DNA of 36,724 nt from an uncultured Mycoplasmatota bacterium (GTDB lineage: Bacteria > Bacillota_I > Bacilli_A > RF39 > UBA660): assembly GCA_947365915.1 (NCBI GenBank), contig CANAXT010000010.1, forward strand, positions 1 to 36,724. Reading direction: 5' to 3'. The notes beneath the pieces were generated by a model. That model did not search any database and was not told the DNA's origin. It saw only the letters and a program-made list of their open reading frames with translations. The position numbers were made by a program, and so were the translations under genes. Each line of letters starts with the position of its first letter. Positions within the stretch are counted from its first letter, which is position 1. This document shows, in pieces, positions 24,453 through 32,688 of the stretch.

Positions 24453-25346
24453 ATATTCATTCATCAATCTTTCAATCACTTCTTTAACAGATCGAATCTC
24501 AGAAATCATACCAACAATTTGACCAGACATTAAAGAACCATTTTCTATGTCACCATCAACAGCTTTCTTTAAAGATCCCATTGTAAACTTCTCTAACTCA
24601 TCCCTTGAAGCTCCCTCTCCTTCCAACTTCAAATAAGCATCTGTCATCTTATTTTTAAGAGTTCGAACAGGAGCCCCTACATGAAGACCGGTAACAACTG
24701 TATCTGTATCTTTCGCAATTACCAAAGCCCTTTTATAAGAATCCGAAATTGGACACTCTAAAGTCGCCAAAAATAAAGTACCGATCTGTACGCCAGTTGC
24801 CCCCAAAGCCTCCACTGCCTTCATCGCTCTTCCAGAAGCAATTCCACCTGCTGCAATCACAGGAATCGATACTGCATCTACAACTTGAGGAACCAAACAC
24901 AATGTCGTTGTACTACCAATATGTCCACCTGCCTCAGTCCCTTCAGTAACAATCGCATCTACCCCAAGTGACTCCATCTTACAAGCATGTTTCACACTAG
25001 CTACAACTGGAATAACCTTAATCCCAGCTTCTTTCCACATAGCAATATAAGGTTCTGGACTCCCAGCCCCTGTTGTTACTACAGCTACGCCCTCTTCTAC
25101 CAAAAGATGCGCTAACTCATCCCTATTTGGAGCCATTAACATAATATTTACCCCAAACGGATTAGAAGTCAACTCCTTACACTTTCGAATTTGAAAACGA
25201 AGTTCTTCCTTACTAAGTCCTCCACCAGCAATAATTCCAAGCCCACCTGCATTCGAAACAGCAGCTGCTAAAGTCGCATCCGCAATCCTAGCCATCGCTC
25301 CTTGCATAATTGGATATTTAATACCTAACAACTTTTCAATATTCAT
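24444..25346 (-). CDS. FabK-like FMN-dependent enoyl-ACP reductase (nitronate monooxygenase family)
   Basis: A 300-aa TIM-barrel protein of the NMO/FabK family. It opens with IKYPIMQGAMARIAD, has NPFGVNIML, then EGTEAGGHIG with the conserved active-site His, and PVIAAGGIASG plus GVQIGTLFLAT as the FMN phosphate-binding segments. FabK reduces the trans-2-enoyl-ACP double bond with NADH/FMN in fatty acid synthesis. FabK proteins of streptococci are slightly longer, and related nitronate monooxygenases share these motifs, so the exact enzyme is not certain. The gene is not in a fab cluster; it overlaps the upstream ArsC/Spx-like gene by 4 nt, the last two genes of a short operon. Confidence 0.85.
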   Translation of the reverse strand: MNIEKLLGIKYPIMQGAMARIADATLAAAVSNAGGLGIIAGGGLSKEELRFQIRKCKELTSNPFGVNIMLMAPNRDELAHLLVEEGVAVVTTGAGSPEPYIAMWKEAGIKVIPVVASVKHACKMESLGVDAIVTEGTEAGGHIGSTTTLCLVPQVVDAVSIPVIAAGGIASGRAMKAVEALGATGVQIGTLFLATLECPISDSYKRALVIAKDTDTVVTGLHVGAPVRTLKNKMTDAYLKLEGEGASRDELEKFTMGSLKKAVDGDIENGSLMSGQIVGMISEIRSVKEVIERLMNEYKN

Positions 25347-25711
25347 ACACGATCCTCCTCAAAAAAACGTTTCCATTCATCTTCCTTAAACCCAATCAAA
25401 ATTCCTTTTTCACTAATAATAAGAGGCCTGCGAACCAACATCCCATTCGTACCCAACAACTCCAATTGCTCCCTCTCACTCATTAAAAGTCTTTTTTCCT
25501 TCAAATGTAATTCCTTATATAAATTGCCACTCGTATTAAAATACTTCTGAATCGGTTCTTGATACTGACGATACCACCCCATAATCTCCTCCACACTAGG
25601 ATGATCAAGCACAATATCTCGTTCTACATAACCAATTCCTCTCTGATCCAACCAAGCCTTTGCACGCTTACAAGTACTACACTTTGGATACCACACAAAT
25701 GTAATCATAAA
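25343..25711 (-). CDS. ArsC/Spx-family thioredoxin-fold protein
   Basis: A protein of about 122 aa with an N-terminal CSTC redox pair in YPKCSTCKRA and the family's later LVRRPLIISEKG segment with the conserved Arg-Pro. This is the ArsC/Spx/YffB family; it is more ArsC/YusI-like than true Spx because no RNA-polymerase-binding hallmark is clear. The track begins at 25732, but the AGGAGGTG site fits the ATG at 25711 (MITFVWYP). It overlaps the DUF1294 gene by 7 nt and the fabK start by 4 nt. Confidence 0.88.
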   Translation of the reverse strand, partial: FMITFVWYPKCSTCKRAKAWLDQRGIGYVERDIVLDHPSVEEIMGWYRQYQEPIQKYFNTSGNLYKELHLKEKRLLMSEREQLELLGTNGMLVRRPLIISEKGILIGFKEDEWKRFFEEDRV

Positions 25712-25947
25712 ACACCTCCTAAAAACGTCCAAAAAAACAAAAAAATAGGCTCCAAAATCAAAAACTTCAACTTCCTAGTTTTATGATGAAACAAATACAT
25801 AGAAAGTATAAAACCAAATACACCACCAATCAAAGAAACCAACAATAACACATTCTCACAAATTCGATATCGATTCGCAATTGCCCTTTTTTTATCCACA
25901 TAACAAAGAACAAACGCAACCAAATTAATACCAATCAAATATATCAT
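25705..25947 (-). CDS. DUF1294 small membrane protein
   Basis: An 80-aa integral membrane protein with the DUF1294 pattern: a first helix, a YVDKKRAIANRYRI cytoplasmic loop, then LIGGVFGFILSMYLFHHKTRK. About three membrane segments are expected. Function is unknown. It overlaps the CmpB-type gene by 4 nt and the arsC-like gene by 7 nt, so it is translationally coupled to both. Confidence 0.88.
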   Translation of the reverse strand: MIYLIGINLVAFVLCYVDKKRAIANRYRICENVLLLVSLIGGVFGFILSMYLFHHKTRKLKFLILEPIFLFFWTFLGGVL

Positions 25948-26645
25948 GATTTGCGACCTATTTTCTTTAACGTTTGCCGAATCGTACCCAATATCTTTTC
26001 TTGATTCAACACCTTCGCTCTTGGAAAAGCTTCTAACAAACGTTTCTTAAGTACTCTATTTTTAGAAAGAATCTCCTTTACCTGTTTACTAATCAAAGCA
26101 GTAGAATCTTGTAACAACAAAACTGCATTAGAACGAATCTGAAACACTGTAACAAATGAAATAATATTATCAAAAACAAAAATAAACAGTAAAACAAAAG
26201 CAATAATACAACGTACCAAAACAGGAATCTTTAAAAGAATACTAGTATAAAAAGGATTCAAAACACAAAGCAAAAATACACCAAGCAAACCAAATAAAAT
26301 ACTATTTTGTAAACAAATCCTTCCATTAATATTAAACGAATTATCATAATAATCCCACCATCTAGCCTTAAATAGCTTTTCCATCACATAACTCGTCAAA
26401 TATTCTAAAACAGAAGCCCCTACTGCTGACATTACAAATAAAACAATTGGATCATCCAAATACTTATTTAAAAACAAAATCATTCCAATCGCTGCAAATC
26501 CATAAATGGGACAATATGGACCCAAACAGAATCCACGATTCAGTACAATCTTTTTCTGATCAATACTACAGCACACCATTTCTATTAGCCAACCCAAAAA
26601 AGAATAACTCATAAATAACAAAACATAATTACAAAACGTTTCCAT
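25944..26645 (-). CDS. CmpB-type putative ABC transporter permease family membrane protein
   Basis: A 233-aa protein with about five membrane helices and the family opening SYSFLGWLIEM, followed by NRGFCLGPYCPIYG and LEYLTSYVMEKLFKARWWDY. This matches the Firmicute family annotated as putative ABC transporter permease (CmpB-type, pfam06541). No ATPase partner is adjacent, so the transporter label is doubtful. The basic C-terminal tail (residues 190-233) is cytoplasmic. It heads the CmpB-type / DUF1294 / ArsC-like / fabK run of overlapping genes. Confidence 0.85.
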   Translation of the reverse strand: METFCNYVLLFMSYSFLGWLIEMVCCSIDQKKIVLNRGFCLGPYCPIYGFAAIGMILFLNKYLDDPIVLFVMSAVGASVLEYLTSYVMEKLFKARWWDYYDNSFNINGRICLQNSILFGLLGVFLLCVLNPFYTSILLKIPVLVRCIIAFVLLFIFVFDNIISFVTVFQIRSNAVLLLQDSTALISKQVKEILSKNRVLKKRLLEAFPRAKVLNQEKILGTIRQTLKKIGRKS

Positions 26646-26673
26646 CTTACACCTCTAATATCATTATACCACA

Positions 26674-27870
26674 CTATTTTCTCTTTGGATAATAGATATT
26701 AATATCAACTGGTCCTTCTACTCCATCAACCTTTCCATTACTCGTTAATTGCCAAAAATCATACGTTCCTTCATAACTAGTCTGGCTTGTATAATGAGCA
26801 AGCCAAACATGATCAAAAGGTTCCCAAATAGATTCCAAATAAGCTTTACTACTATAAAGCATACCTTGATATGAAGAATCCTCCACTGTCTTTATAAAAC
26901 TAGAAGCCATACGATTCAACTCATAAAAACTCAAATGATAATAATTAAAATAATGCCATTCTTCCCAATCAAAAACAATAGGTAACTCAATATTATAACC
27001 TTTAATCTGTTTTAACACCCACAAAGCCTCCTTTTTCGCATCAAAAACATTTTCTGCATAAGAATAAAAATAAACACCAACAGGAATATCATATTTTTTA
27101 GCCAATTCCATATTACGTTTGAACTTCTGATCTAAAAAAAACTTTCCTTTTCCACTCTTACTTCCAACTCGCAAAATAACAAATTCCACACCAGTATTTT
27201 TTAATTTTTCAAAATCGACATCTCCTTGATGACTAGAAAGATCAATACCAATTTTCGTATTTTCATTTTTGTAGTTTTTAACATACTCTAAAAAATCAAT
27301 CCTTGTATCTTCCATCTCTTCTTCCTTATCCTCAATAACAGGTTCATAAACGTTCAAAATAAACTTTTGCTCACTTTCATTTCCACTTGAATCAATTGCC
27401 TTAAATGTAAGTGGATATTCTCCTGGTGTATGAATATCATAACTTCCTTCTACAAAACACTTCGGTGAAGGATCAGAATTATCTCCACAAAGAATCACTT
27501 TAGTGAAATCAATATCACTATCCTTTTTCACCCGATATTGACTTCCTAACCAAATCAAAGGCTTCATTGTATCTACCACTTCCACAAAAAATTGATACTG
27601 AACCTTAATATGATCATCATTAGTATAAACAAAAGAAATCTCTTTTTTCCCCAACTGATCAAATAAAACTTCCTGATCCTTCATCTGGTCTCCATTCATT
27701 TTTACAATAAAATCTGAAATTCTCCTTTGTTCCCCAAATTCCACAGTCAAATCATCCACTAAAGTAACCTCTACTTTCGCATTTTTCACACGAATATATT
27801 GATATAATTTCACAAAACCAACCACAAACACAATACAACAAATAACAATTAAACAAACTTTCTTCTTCAT
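26674..27870 (-). CDS. GH25 lysozyme with N-terminal Ig-like domain, membrane-anchored
   Basis: A 398-aa protein with an N-terminal membrane helix or uncleaved signal (residues 4-22), two Ig-like beta domains of the HYR/DUF5011 kind (about 30-185, with GEYPLTFKAIDSSGNESEQ) and a GH25 muramidase domain (about 205-398). GH25 motifs are GIDLSSHQGDVDF, VILRVG, GVYFYSYA, IVFDWEEW (catalytic acids in DWE), WLAHYTS and FWQLTSNGKVDGVEG ending in DINIYY. It cleaves the MurNAc-GlcNAc bond of peptidoglycan from the outer face of the membrane. It is likely a cell-wall remodelling enzyme. It lies upstream of the CmpB-type gene by 28 nt and may be co-transcribed. Confidence 0.93.
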   Translation of the reverse strand: MKKKVCLIVICCIVFVVGFVKLYQYIRVKNAKVEVTLVDDLTVEFGEQRRISDFIVKMNGDQMKDQEVLFDQLGKKEISFVYTNDDHIKVQYQFFVEVVDTMKPLIWLGSQYRVKKDSDIDFTKVILCGDNSDPSPKCFVEGSYDIHTPGEYPLTFKAIDSSGNESEQKFILNVYEPVIEDKEEEMEDTRIDFLEYVKNYKNENTKIGIDLSSHQGDVDFEKLKNTGVEFVILRVGSKSGKGKFFLDQKFKRNMELAKKYDIPVGVYFYSYAENVFDAKKEALWVLKQIKGYNIELPIVFDWEEWHYFNYYHLSFYELNRMASSFIKTVEDSSYQGMLYSSKAYLESIWEPFDHVWLAHYTSQTSYEGTYDFWQLTSNGKVDGVEGPVDINIYYPKRK

Positions 27871-27964
27871 ATTTCTTCACCTTTTCTTCTATTTTACCAC
27901 ACAAATAACTTTTCTTTTTGTTTTAATTATGTTACAATGAAAATGGAGGTAGTATGGGGGTATT

Positions 27965-28603
27965 ATGAAAGAGAAAAAAAGATATGTAAAAGCATATAGA
28001 AACTTATTAAAAAGTTACTTCGCAATCTTTTTATTATCCATCGCATTATTTTTGGTAATTATTAAAGTATTAGATGGTTTTGTAGAAGGAGATGTCGGAA
28101 AACTTATTACAGATTTGAGTGCTGTAATCATTGGAATACTAACAAGCTTACTATTTTATTCATTTTTAAGTGTTTCCAGAAACAGCAAAAATTATGTAGA
28201 TGACATTGACCAAAATAATCAAATATTAAAAAAAGGATTAAACGATTTAGGTTTAATCTCAAATATGATTGTATTCAACGTAGAAAGTAAAAAAAGTGAA
28301 TTAGAAATATTAACTTTATACAAAGACATCCAAATCAACAGAAACTTATTAATCAATAATAACTTATTTGATAGTATTTCATTAGTAGGAATCAACTCTC
28401 TATACGATAATCTATCATCAAGTTTACTCAAAATATCTACAAAAAAAGAATTTATCGATGAAAGTATTAACCTACTTTCAACCATTGACAATATTACCAA
28501 AATGATTGAAGAAGTCATAATGACAAATGATGATGAAAAAGATGCATTTTTAAAAGAAAAAGAACGCTTAGATAACCTTTTTAATGATAGAAAAAAATCT
28601 TAA
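27965..28603 (+). CDS. Two-TM membrane protein with coiled-coil tail
   Basis: A 212-aa protein with a basic N-terminus, two membrane helices (about residues 18-38 and 45-68) and a long soluble C-terminus rich in Leu, Asn, Lys and Glu that looks coiled-coil. No family is recognised. It is divergent from the lysozyme gene. A TACAAT -10-like box lies at about 27932. The leader carries a GGAGG site in front of a four-codon ORF (ATG at 27954, MGVL) whose TGA overlaps this gene's ATG, so translation may be coupled. A terminator follows directly. Confidence 0.75.
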   Translation: MKEKKRYVKAYRNLLKSYFAIFLLSIALFLVIIKVLDGFVEGDVGKLITDLSAVIIGILTSLLFYSFLSVSRNSKNYVDDIDQNNQILKKGLNDLGLISNMIVFNVESKKSELEILTLYKDIQINRNLLINNNLFDSISLVGINSLYDNLSSSLLKISTKKEFIDESINLLSTIDNITKMIEEVIMTNDDEKDAFLKEKERLDNLFNDRKKS

Positions 28604-28877
28604 AAAAATATGCTGAAAACGATACTAAAAATATCGTTTTTTTATACCAAAATTGTTAATAACAAACAAATATTTCACTAATTTATTAATCAAAAAGCTC
28701 TGTACTAATTATTGCGGATAGTAATAAAATACCTAGACTTTTCAACATATATTTTGTTTGCAATTTCAGTATCACCCACAACAATCTAATACATAGCTAA
28801 TCAAAAAAAGAAACGAAATTTTTCTTTCTGAAACACTTTTGATACTCAAATGATTACTTTATTATGAATAATAAATA
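28604..28877. other. Intergenic stretch with terminator, otherwise no gene seen
   Basis: After the terminator at 28616-28642 the remaining 235 bp show no open frame, tRNA or riboswitch that I can recognise. A short minus-strand frame (GDTEIANKIYVEKSRYF) before a stop may be a gene remnant, but it is too short to name. Confidence 0.4.
28616..28642 (+). terminator. Terminator of the two-TM protein gene
   Basis: AAACGATA, a seven-base loop, TATCGTTT and then TTTT, 13 nt after the stop codon. Confidence 0.85.
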
Positions 28878-29910
28878 TTAGCTTAATTTTTCAGCAATCT
28901 CATTAATTTTATTAATAGATTTTAAATACTCTTTTTCAATTGAAGTTAGTTCTTTTATTTGATACTTACCATATTCTAATTTTGCTTTTTCTATAGCTTC
29001 TTTATGACTAACCTTACCAGCATTCATCAAAATATTAGCATCTAAAGAATCTAGTATTTTGTCTAATTGCTTAATATAATCTTTCATCCTCATCGGTTTA
29101 TGTTTCATGGCTTGAAATTCAGCAAAATCAAAATATCCTGAAACTAAATTGTTTAACATCAAAAGTTCTTATTCAGTTAAATAGTTTTTAGCAATTTCTA
29201 TATCATTAATGCATGGCAACTCTCCCTTAAAATTAGTAAGTCCCATAAAAGGTTTATTTGCATCAGCACGATTATAAATAACCTCTGCAGCAGTGTTTCC
29301 ATGTGTCGCAAAATGGAATTTGTTCTGTACAATTTTAAAGAATCTTATAGTTTCTTCAGCATTAGGATTATAATCAATTTGCAGTTGCATACAACTCAAG
29401 AACTTGTCTATATAATACTTTTTCACTTGATCGGATATCTTTAATGCGGTTGATTAGTTCATAAAAGTATTTTCCACCTCCAAGATTTTTAAGACGTTCA
29501 TCATCTATAGTATACCCTTTAATAATATATTCCTTAATTCTTGCAGTTGCCCACTTCCTAAATCTTACACCTTCTAAAGATTTAACACGGTATCCCACAC
29601 TAATTATTACATCCAAATTGTAGTAATCAACTAAATGGGTTTGACTTTTACCATCTATCGCACCATGTTTAGTGGTTGTTGCAAATTTTGCAACAACCTC
29701 ATTTCTTTCTAGTTCATCTTCTTCAAAAATATTTTTAATGTGTCTAGAAATTACAGATTTATCCCTTCCAAATAATCTTGCCATTTGTACCAAAGATAAC
29801 CAAACTGTTTCTCCTTCTAAATTTACATCTAGTTTAATATTCCCATTTGTTGACTCATAAATAATCAATTCTGTTTTATTTTCTTTTATCAATTCATTTT
29901 TCATTTTCAA
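28878..29910 (-). pseudogene. rhuM-like (RhuM family) gene, broken by a frameshift and a stop
   Basis: Three track ORFs (29374-29910, 29169-29426 and 28878-29162) are one RhuM gene. The N-terminal part has the typical VWLSLVQMARLFGRDKSVISRHIKNIF helix-turn-helix-like start and FRKWATARIKEYI, the middle HFATHGNTAAEVIYNRADA, and the end FAEFQAMKHKPMRMKDYI. The frame is lost at one extra A near 29386 (ATAN then stop, where ATAID would continue), and a TAA replaces a Glu codon near 29169 (LTE-stop-ELLMLN). Everything else is well preserved, so the decay is recent. RhuM was named in Salmonella virulence islands and is common in mobile DNA; its function is unclear. An AAGGAG-like SD precedes the ATG at 29910. 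Confidence 0.88.
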
Positions 29911-30225
29911 TCACTCCTTCTATACTCATTAATTTTTAAATTCTCATACACCGACTTTATTCATTATTCACTATTTTCTAAAAAACAATTAAAGTATAAT
30001 ATATTCACAACAGATAATAAGCACAATATTTTTGTGGAAAATAAATTACTTACTATTTATAAAGATCGTCTATCTAACACACAAACACATTCCACATGAC
30101 TAGAATGTATATCATGAACAATTGAAATCTACATAATTGTTTACAACTGACTATGTCATAATATACATACATATTAGGTGCAATGTTTAATATGAATATA
30201 TAGTAGTTATCAATTATAGTATATA
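29911..30225. other. Intergenic stretch holding the att-like copy of the rlmD 3' end
   Basis: This 315-bp stretch has no gene. It contains a plausible minus-strand promoter region for the rhuM remnant (a TATTAT/TATACT-rich segment near 29992-30002) and the rlmD-like duplicate at 30067-30098, listed separately. I see no tRNA or riboswitch. Confidence 0.5.
30067..30098. repeat. Second copy of the rlmD 3' end (att-like direct repeat, outer copy)
   Basis: The 32 bp starting GTCTATCTAACACACAAAC match 31240-31271 with one mismatch. Read on the minus strand it encodes HVECVCVLDR, close to the HVECVCVLNR end of RlmD. A TATTTATAA tract flanks both copies, so the similarity extends slightly further. 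The two copies enclose only the ORF6N gene. Confidence 0.8.
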
Positions 30226-31101
30226 CTACTTTCTAATTTCATCTAAAACGTCATTTAAAATTTTGCTACTTTCTATTTTATTAATGGCAAAACACTTCTT
30301 TCCTAAATCTTTAAAACTACTACCACAATGATATATGTCTTTGTTGTCTATAATAATAAATCTATCATGAAATTTATTATCATAGACTAATTCAACATTA
30401 TTATATTGACTTTTATATTTTTTGATTAATGTTTCATTCATATTCGCAGAATAAATTATTATATTAACATTTATTACTTTTAAAATATCTAACAATTCTT
30501 TGCCAGCATAATTATCAATAATAATTATTTCTTTTTTTGAACTTTTTAAAATATCTAAAAGTAAAGAATAAGCATCATAAATTTGTCCATCAAAGAATAT
30601 CGCATTGCTTTTTTCTTTTTCTTGTAATTTATCAAAAGAATCTTTTAGTAACTTTATTTCTTCATCATGCTTATAAACTAAATTATTTATAAAACTTTGA
30701 TTTACCATTGTACTTGAAATAAATTTTCTCATAGAAACAAAAGCATCAATGATTTGAACATTTACTTTGGCAGCAACAGCACTTTTAAGAAGTCCAGATA
30801 ACATCATTATTCCTTGCTCAGTTAAAACATATGGTAAATATCTTATTCCACCATGTACTATTTCATTCCTTAAACTTGAGGTCACAAATTGTGATCTCAA
30901 GTTTATTACTTCTTCCATAGTTAGTTGAAAACAAAATGATTCAGGAAATCTCATAATATTTCTTTTAATCGTTTGATTTATAATTCTTGTTTCTGTTTTA
31001 TATAACTTTGCAACATCTGATGAGAAAATAACTTGCTTTCCTCTTATTTCAAAAATCATATCTTCAATTTTTATATTTTCTTTTACTAATAATTTATTCA
31101 T
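30226..31101 (-). CDS. ORF6N domain protein with PLD-like C-terminus
   Basis: A 291-aa protein. Residues about 10-105 are an ORF6N domain (IRGKQVIFSSDVAKLYKTET, then NIMRFPESFCFQLT and RYLPYVLTEQGIMMLSGLL), a phage antirepressor-type DNA-binding module. Residues about 165-290 resemble a phospholipase D-like domain, with SSKKEIIIIDNY and HDRFIIID (HxK/R-type core), then YHCGSSFKDLGKKCFAI. Such ORF6N-PLD fusions are common in gut Firmicute islands and their role is unknown. The single HKD-type motif suggests a dimeric site or a non-catalytic fold. The gene lies alone between two copies of the rlmD 3' end, so it is the cargo of a small integrated element. Confidence 0.85.
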   Translation of the reverse strand: MNKLLVKENIKIEDMIFEIRGKQVIFSSDVAKLYKTETRIINQTIKRNIMRFPESFCFQLTMEEVINLRSQFVTSSLRNEIVHGGIRYLPYVLTEQGIMMLSGLLKSAVAAKVNVQIIDAFVSMRKFISSTMVNQSFINNLVYKHDEEIKLLKDSFDKLQEKEKSNAIFFDGQIYDAYSLLLDILKSSKKEIIIIDNYAGKELLDILKVINVNIIIYSANMNETLIKKYKSQYNNVELVYDNKFHDRFIIIDNKDIYHCGSSFKDLGKKCFAINKIESSKILNDVLDEIRK

Positions 31102-31234
31102 AATCTAAACCCTCCATTTATAATTTTAATTATACACCCATACCAGTTAAGATAATATGACGAAACATATTCTCCACAAACAATCTCTATAATTTTTTTG
31201 ATCCTTACTAGATTTCCCTTTTATTTATAAGAAC

Positions 31235-32461
31235 TTACTGTCTATTTAACACACAAACACATTCCACATGATACGTATGAGAAAACATATCTACGGGAAT
31301 AATAGTCTTAACCTCATACTGCGTTTCCAAATACTTTAAATCCCGAGACATCGTAGCAGGGTCACATGAAACATAGATAATTTTAGGAGCATTAATTTTC
31401 TTTAACTCATGAATCGCTAAACTATCCAAACCTGCTCTTGGAGGATCCACAATTACCGCATCTGGATCAAACAAAGTTTTCTTTAAAATCGTTCCAGTAT
31501 CTCCACACAAAAACTCTATATTAGAAATCCCATTTCGTTCTTTATTCCACATAGCATCAAAAACAGCTTCCTCATAAATCTCAATACCAAGTACCTCTTG
31601 AACATTTTTACTAACCACAATTCCAATTGTCCCCGTTCCACAATAAAGATCCAATACCTTTTCACTCCCACTAAAATCACAACACTGGATAACAGTCTGA
31701 TATAATTTCTCCATCCCACTTTTATTAACCTGAAAAAATGAACTTGGTGAAACCTTAAAAACAAAATCAAAAATCTGTTCCGTTAAAAAGTCATTACCTG
31801 AAATCACCTCATACTCATATCCACGCTTTACCAAAACTGAAACACCATCAAAACATTCTAAAGGAATTTGTGTTACCAAAAACGAAGAAGAAACATCAAA
31901 CACCACCAACATATCACAAGAACTTTCTCTTATCATAACCTCTTTCACATATGACAAATCCATCTTACTTTTAATCAATGATAACATCAAGTTCATCTTT
32001 TTAGAAAGCAATAAACAACCATTCACTTCTACAATTTGATTGCTTTTCTTCTGATAAAAACCAATTCTTTGATCAACTTGAAAAATAACCTTATTACGAT
32101 ACCCAAAAGGCTGATCATTTGGAACAACCGATTGAACAACTCCATCAAGTCCAGCAAACTTCTTCACAAGCTCACAAACCTTTTTCTTCTTGTACTCTAA
32201 TTGTTTCTGATAATTGAAATGTAATAAATCACAACCACCACACTCCAAAAAATAAGGACAAGGACTTTCTATCCGATCTTCACTTACAGAAAAAAATCGA
32301 ACCACTCTAGCTTCCATCCACTTTTTCTTTTCCTTTAAAATCTCTACTTCTACCACTTCTTCAGGCAAAGCATTCCAAACAAAAATCACCTTACCATCAA
32401 CATGAGCAATTCCTCTTCCTTGATGATCCATCGTTTCAATCGTCACTACAATCTTCCTCAT
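31235..32461 (-). CDS. 23S rRNA uracil-5-methyltransferase (RlmD/RlmCD, RumA family)
   Basis: A 408-aa TrmA/RumA-family methyltransferase. It has an N-terminal TRAM domain (VTIETMDHQGRGIAHVDGKV), a Cys-rich cluster (CPYFLECGGCDLLHF, a likely 4Fe-4S site with an upstream Cys) and a C-terminal SAM domain with DLYCGTGTIG, VDPPRAGL and the catalytic VSCDPATMSRDL. It methylates uridines of 23S rRNA; whether it acts at one or two sites (RlmCD) cannot be read from the sequence. The C-terminus HVECVCVLNRQ is complete and forms one half of a direct repeat. It is divergent from gerA. The start has a GTGGGA SD. Confidence 0.95.
   Translation of the reverse strand: MRKIVVTIETMDHQGRGIAHVDGKVIFVWNALPEEVVEVEILKEKKKWMEARVVRFFSVSEDRIESPCPYFLECGGCDLLHFNYQKQLEYKKKKVCELVKKFAGLDGVVQSVVPNDQPFGYRNKVIFQVDQRIGFYQKKSNQIVEVNGCLLLSKKMNLMLSLIKSKMDLSYVKEVMIRESSCDMLVVFDVSSSFLVTQIPLECFDGVSVLVKRGYEYEVISGNDFLTEQIFDFVFKVSPSSFFQVNKSGMEKLYQTVIQCCDFSGSEKVLDLYCGTGTIGIVVSKNVQEVLGIEIYEEAVFDAMWNKERNGISNIEFLCGDTGTILKKTLFDPDAVIVDPPRAGLDSLAIHELKKINAPKIIYVSCDPATMSRDLKYLETQYEVKTIIPVDMFSHTYHVECVCVLNRQ
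31240..31271. repeat. rlmD 3'-end att-like direct repeat, inner copy
   Basis: This 32-bp segment is the natural 3' end of the rlmD gene and matches 30067-30098 with one mismatch. The rum/rumA 3' end is a known insertion site of integrative elements in streptococci, where the duplicated core also lies on the HVECV codons. No integrase gene is in the enclosed segment. Confidence 0.75.
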
Positions 32462-32638
32462 AATCCCACATCATTTCTAACTCTATTATAACATTCAATT
32501 AATAATTTTATACCATCTGCAGTTGTATTCCAATTATATCAAGAACAAATGTTTACAGCAATATTTTTTATAAACTTTTATATATAACTTTCCTACAATA
32601 CCATTTCATATACTTAAAAAATAACAATTCAAATTTCA

Positions 32639-32669
32639 ATCATAAAACAAAATAAAATGGACCATACTA
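32639..32669 (+). promoter_or_regulatory. Sigma-G-like forespore promoter of the ger operon
   Basis: A -10 box CATACTA (32663-32669) is identical to the sigma-G consensus and lies 18 bp after ATCATA (32639-32644), which keeps the ATA core of the -35 element. Transcription would start near 32676, just before the GAGGGA ribosome-binding site, as expected for a short-leader sporulation gene. Confidence 0.6.
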
Positions 32670-32688
32670 ACCATAGTGAGGGATTTGT

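Noticed and set aside
32639-32669. Sigma-A promoter for gerA
   Set aside because: No TTGACA/TATAAT pair at proper spacing is visible close to gerA, whereas a sigma-G-type box is.
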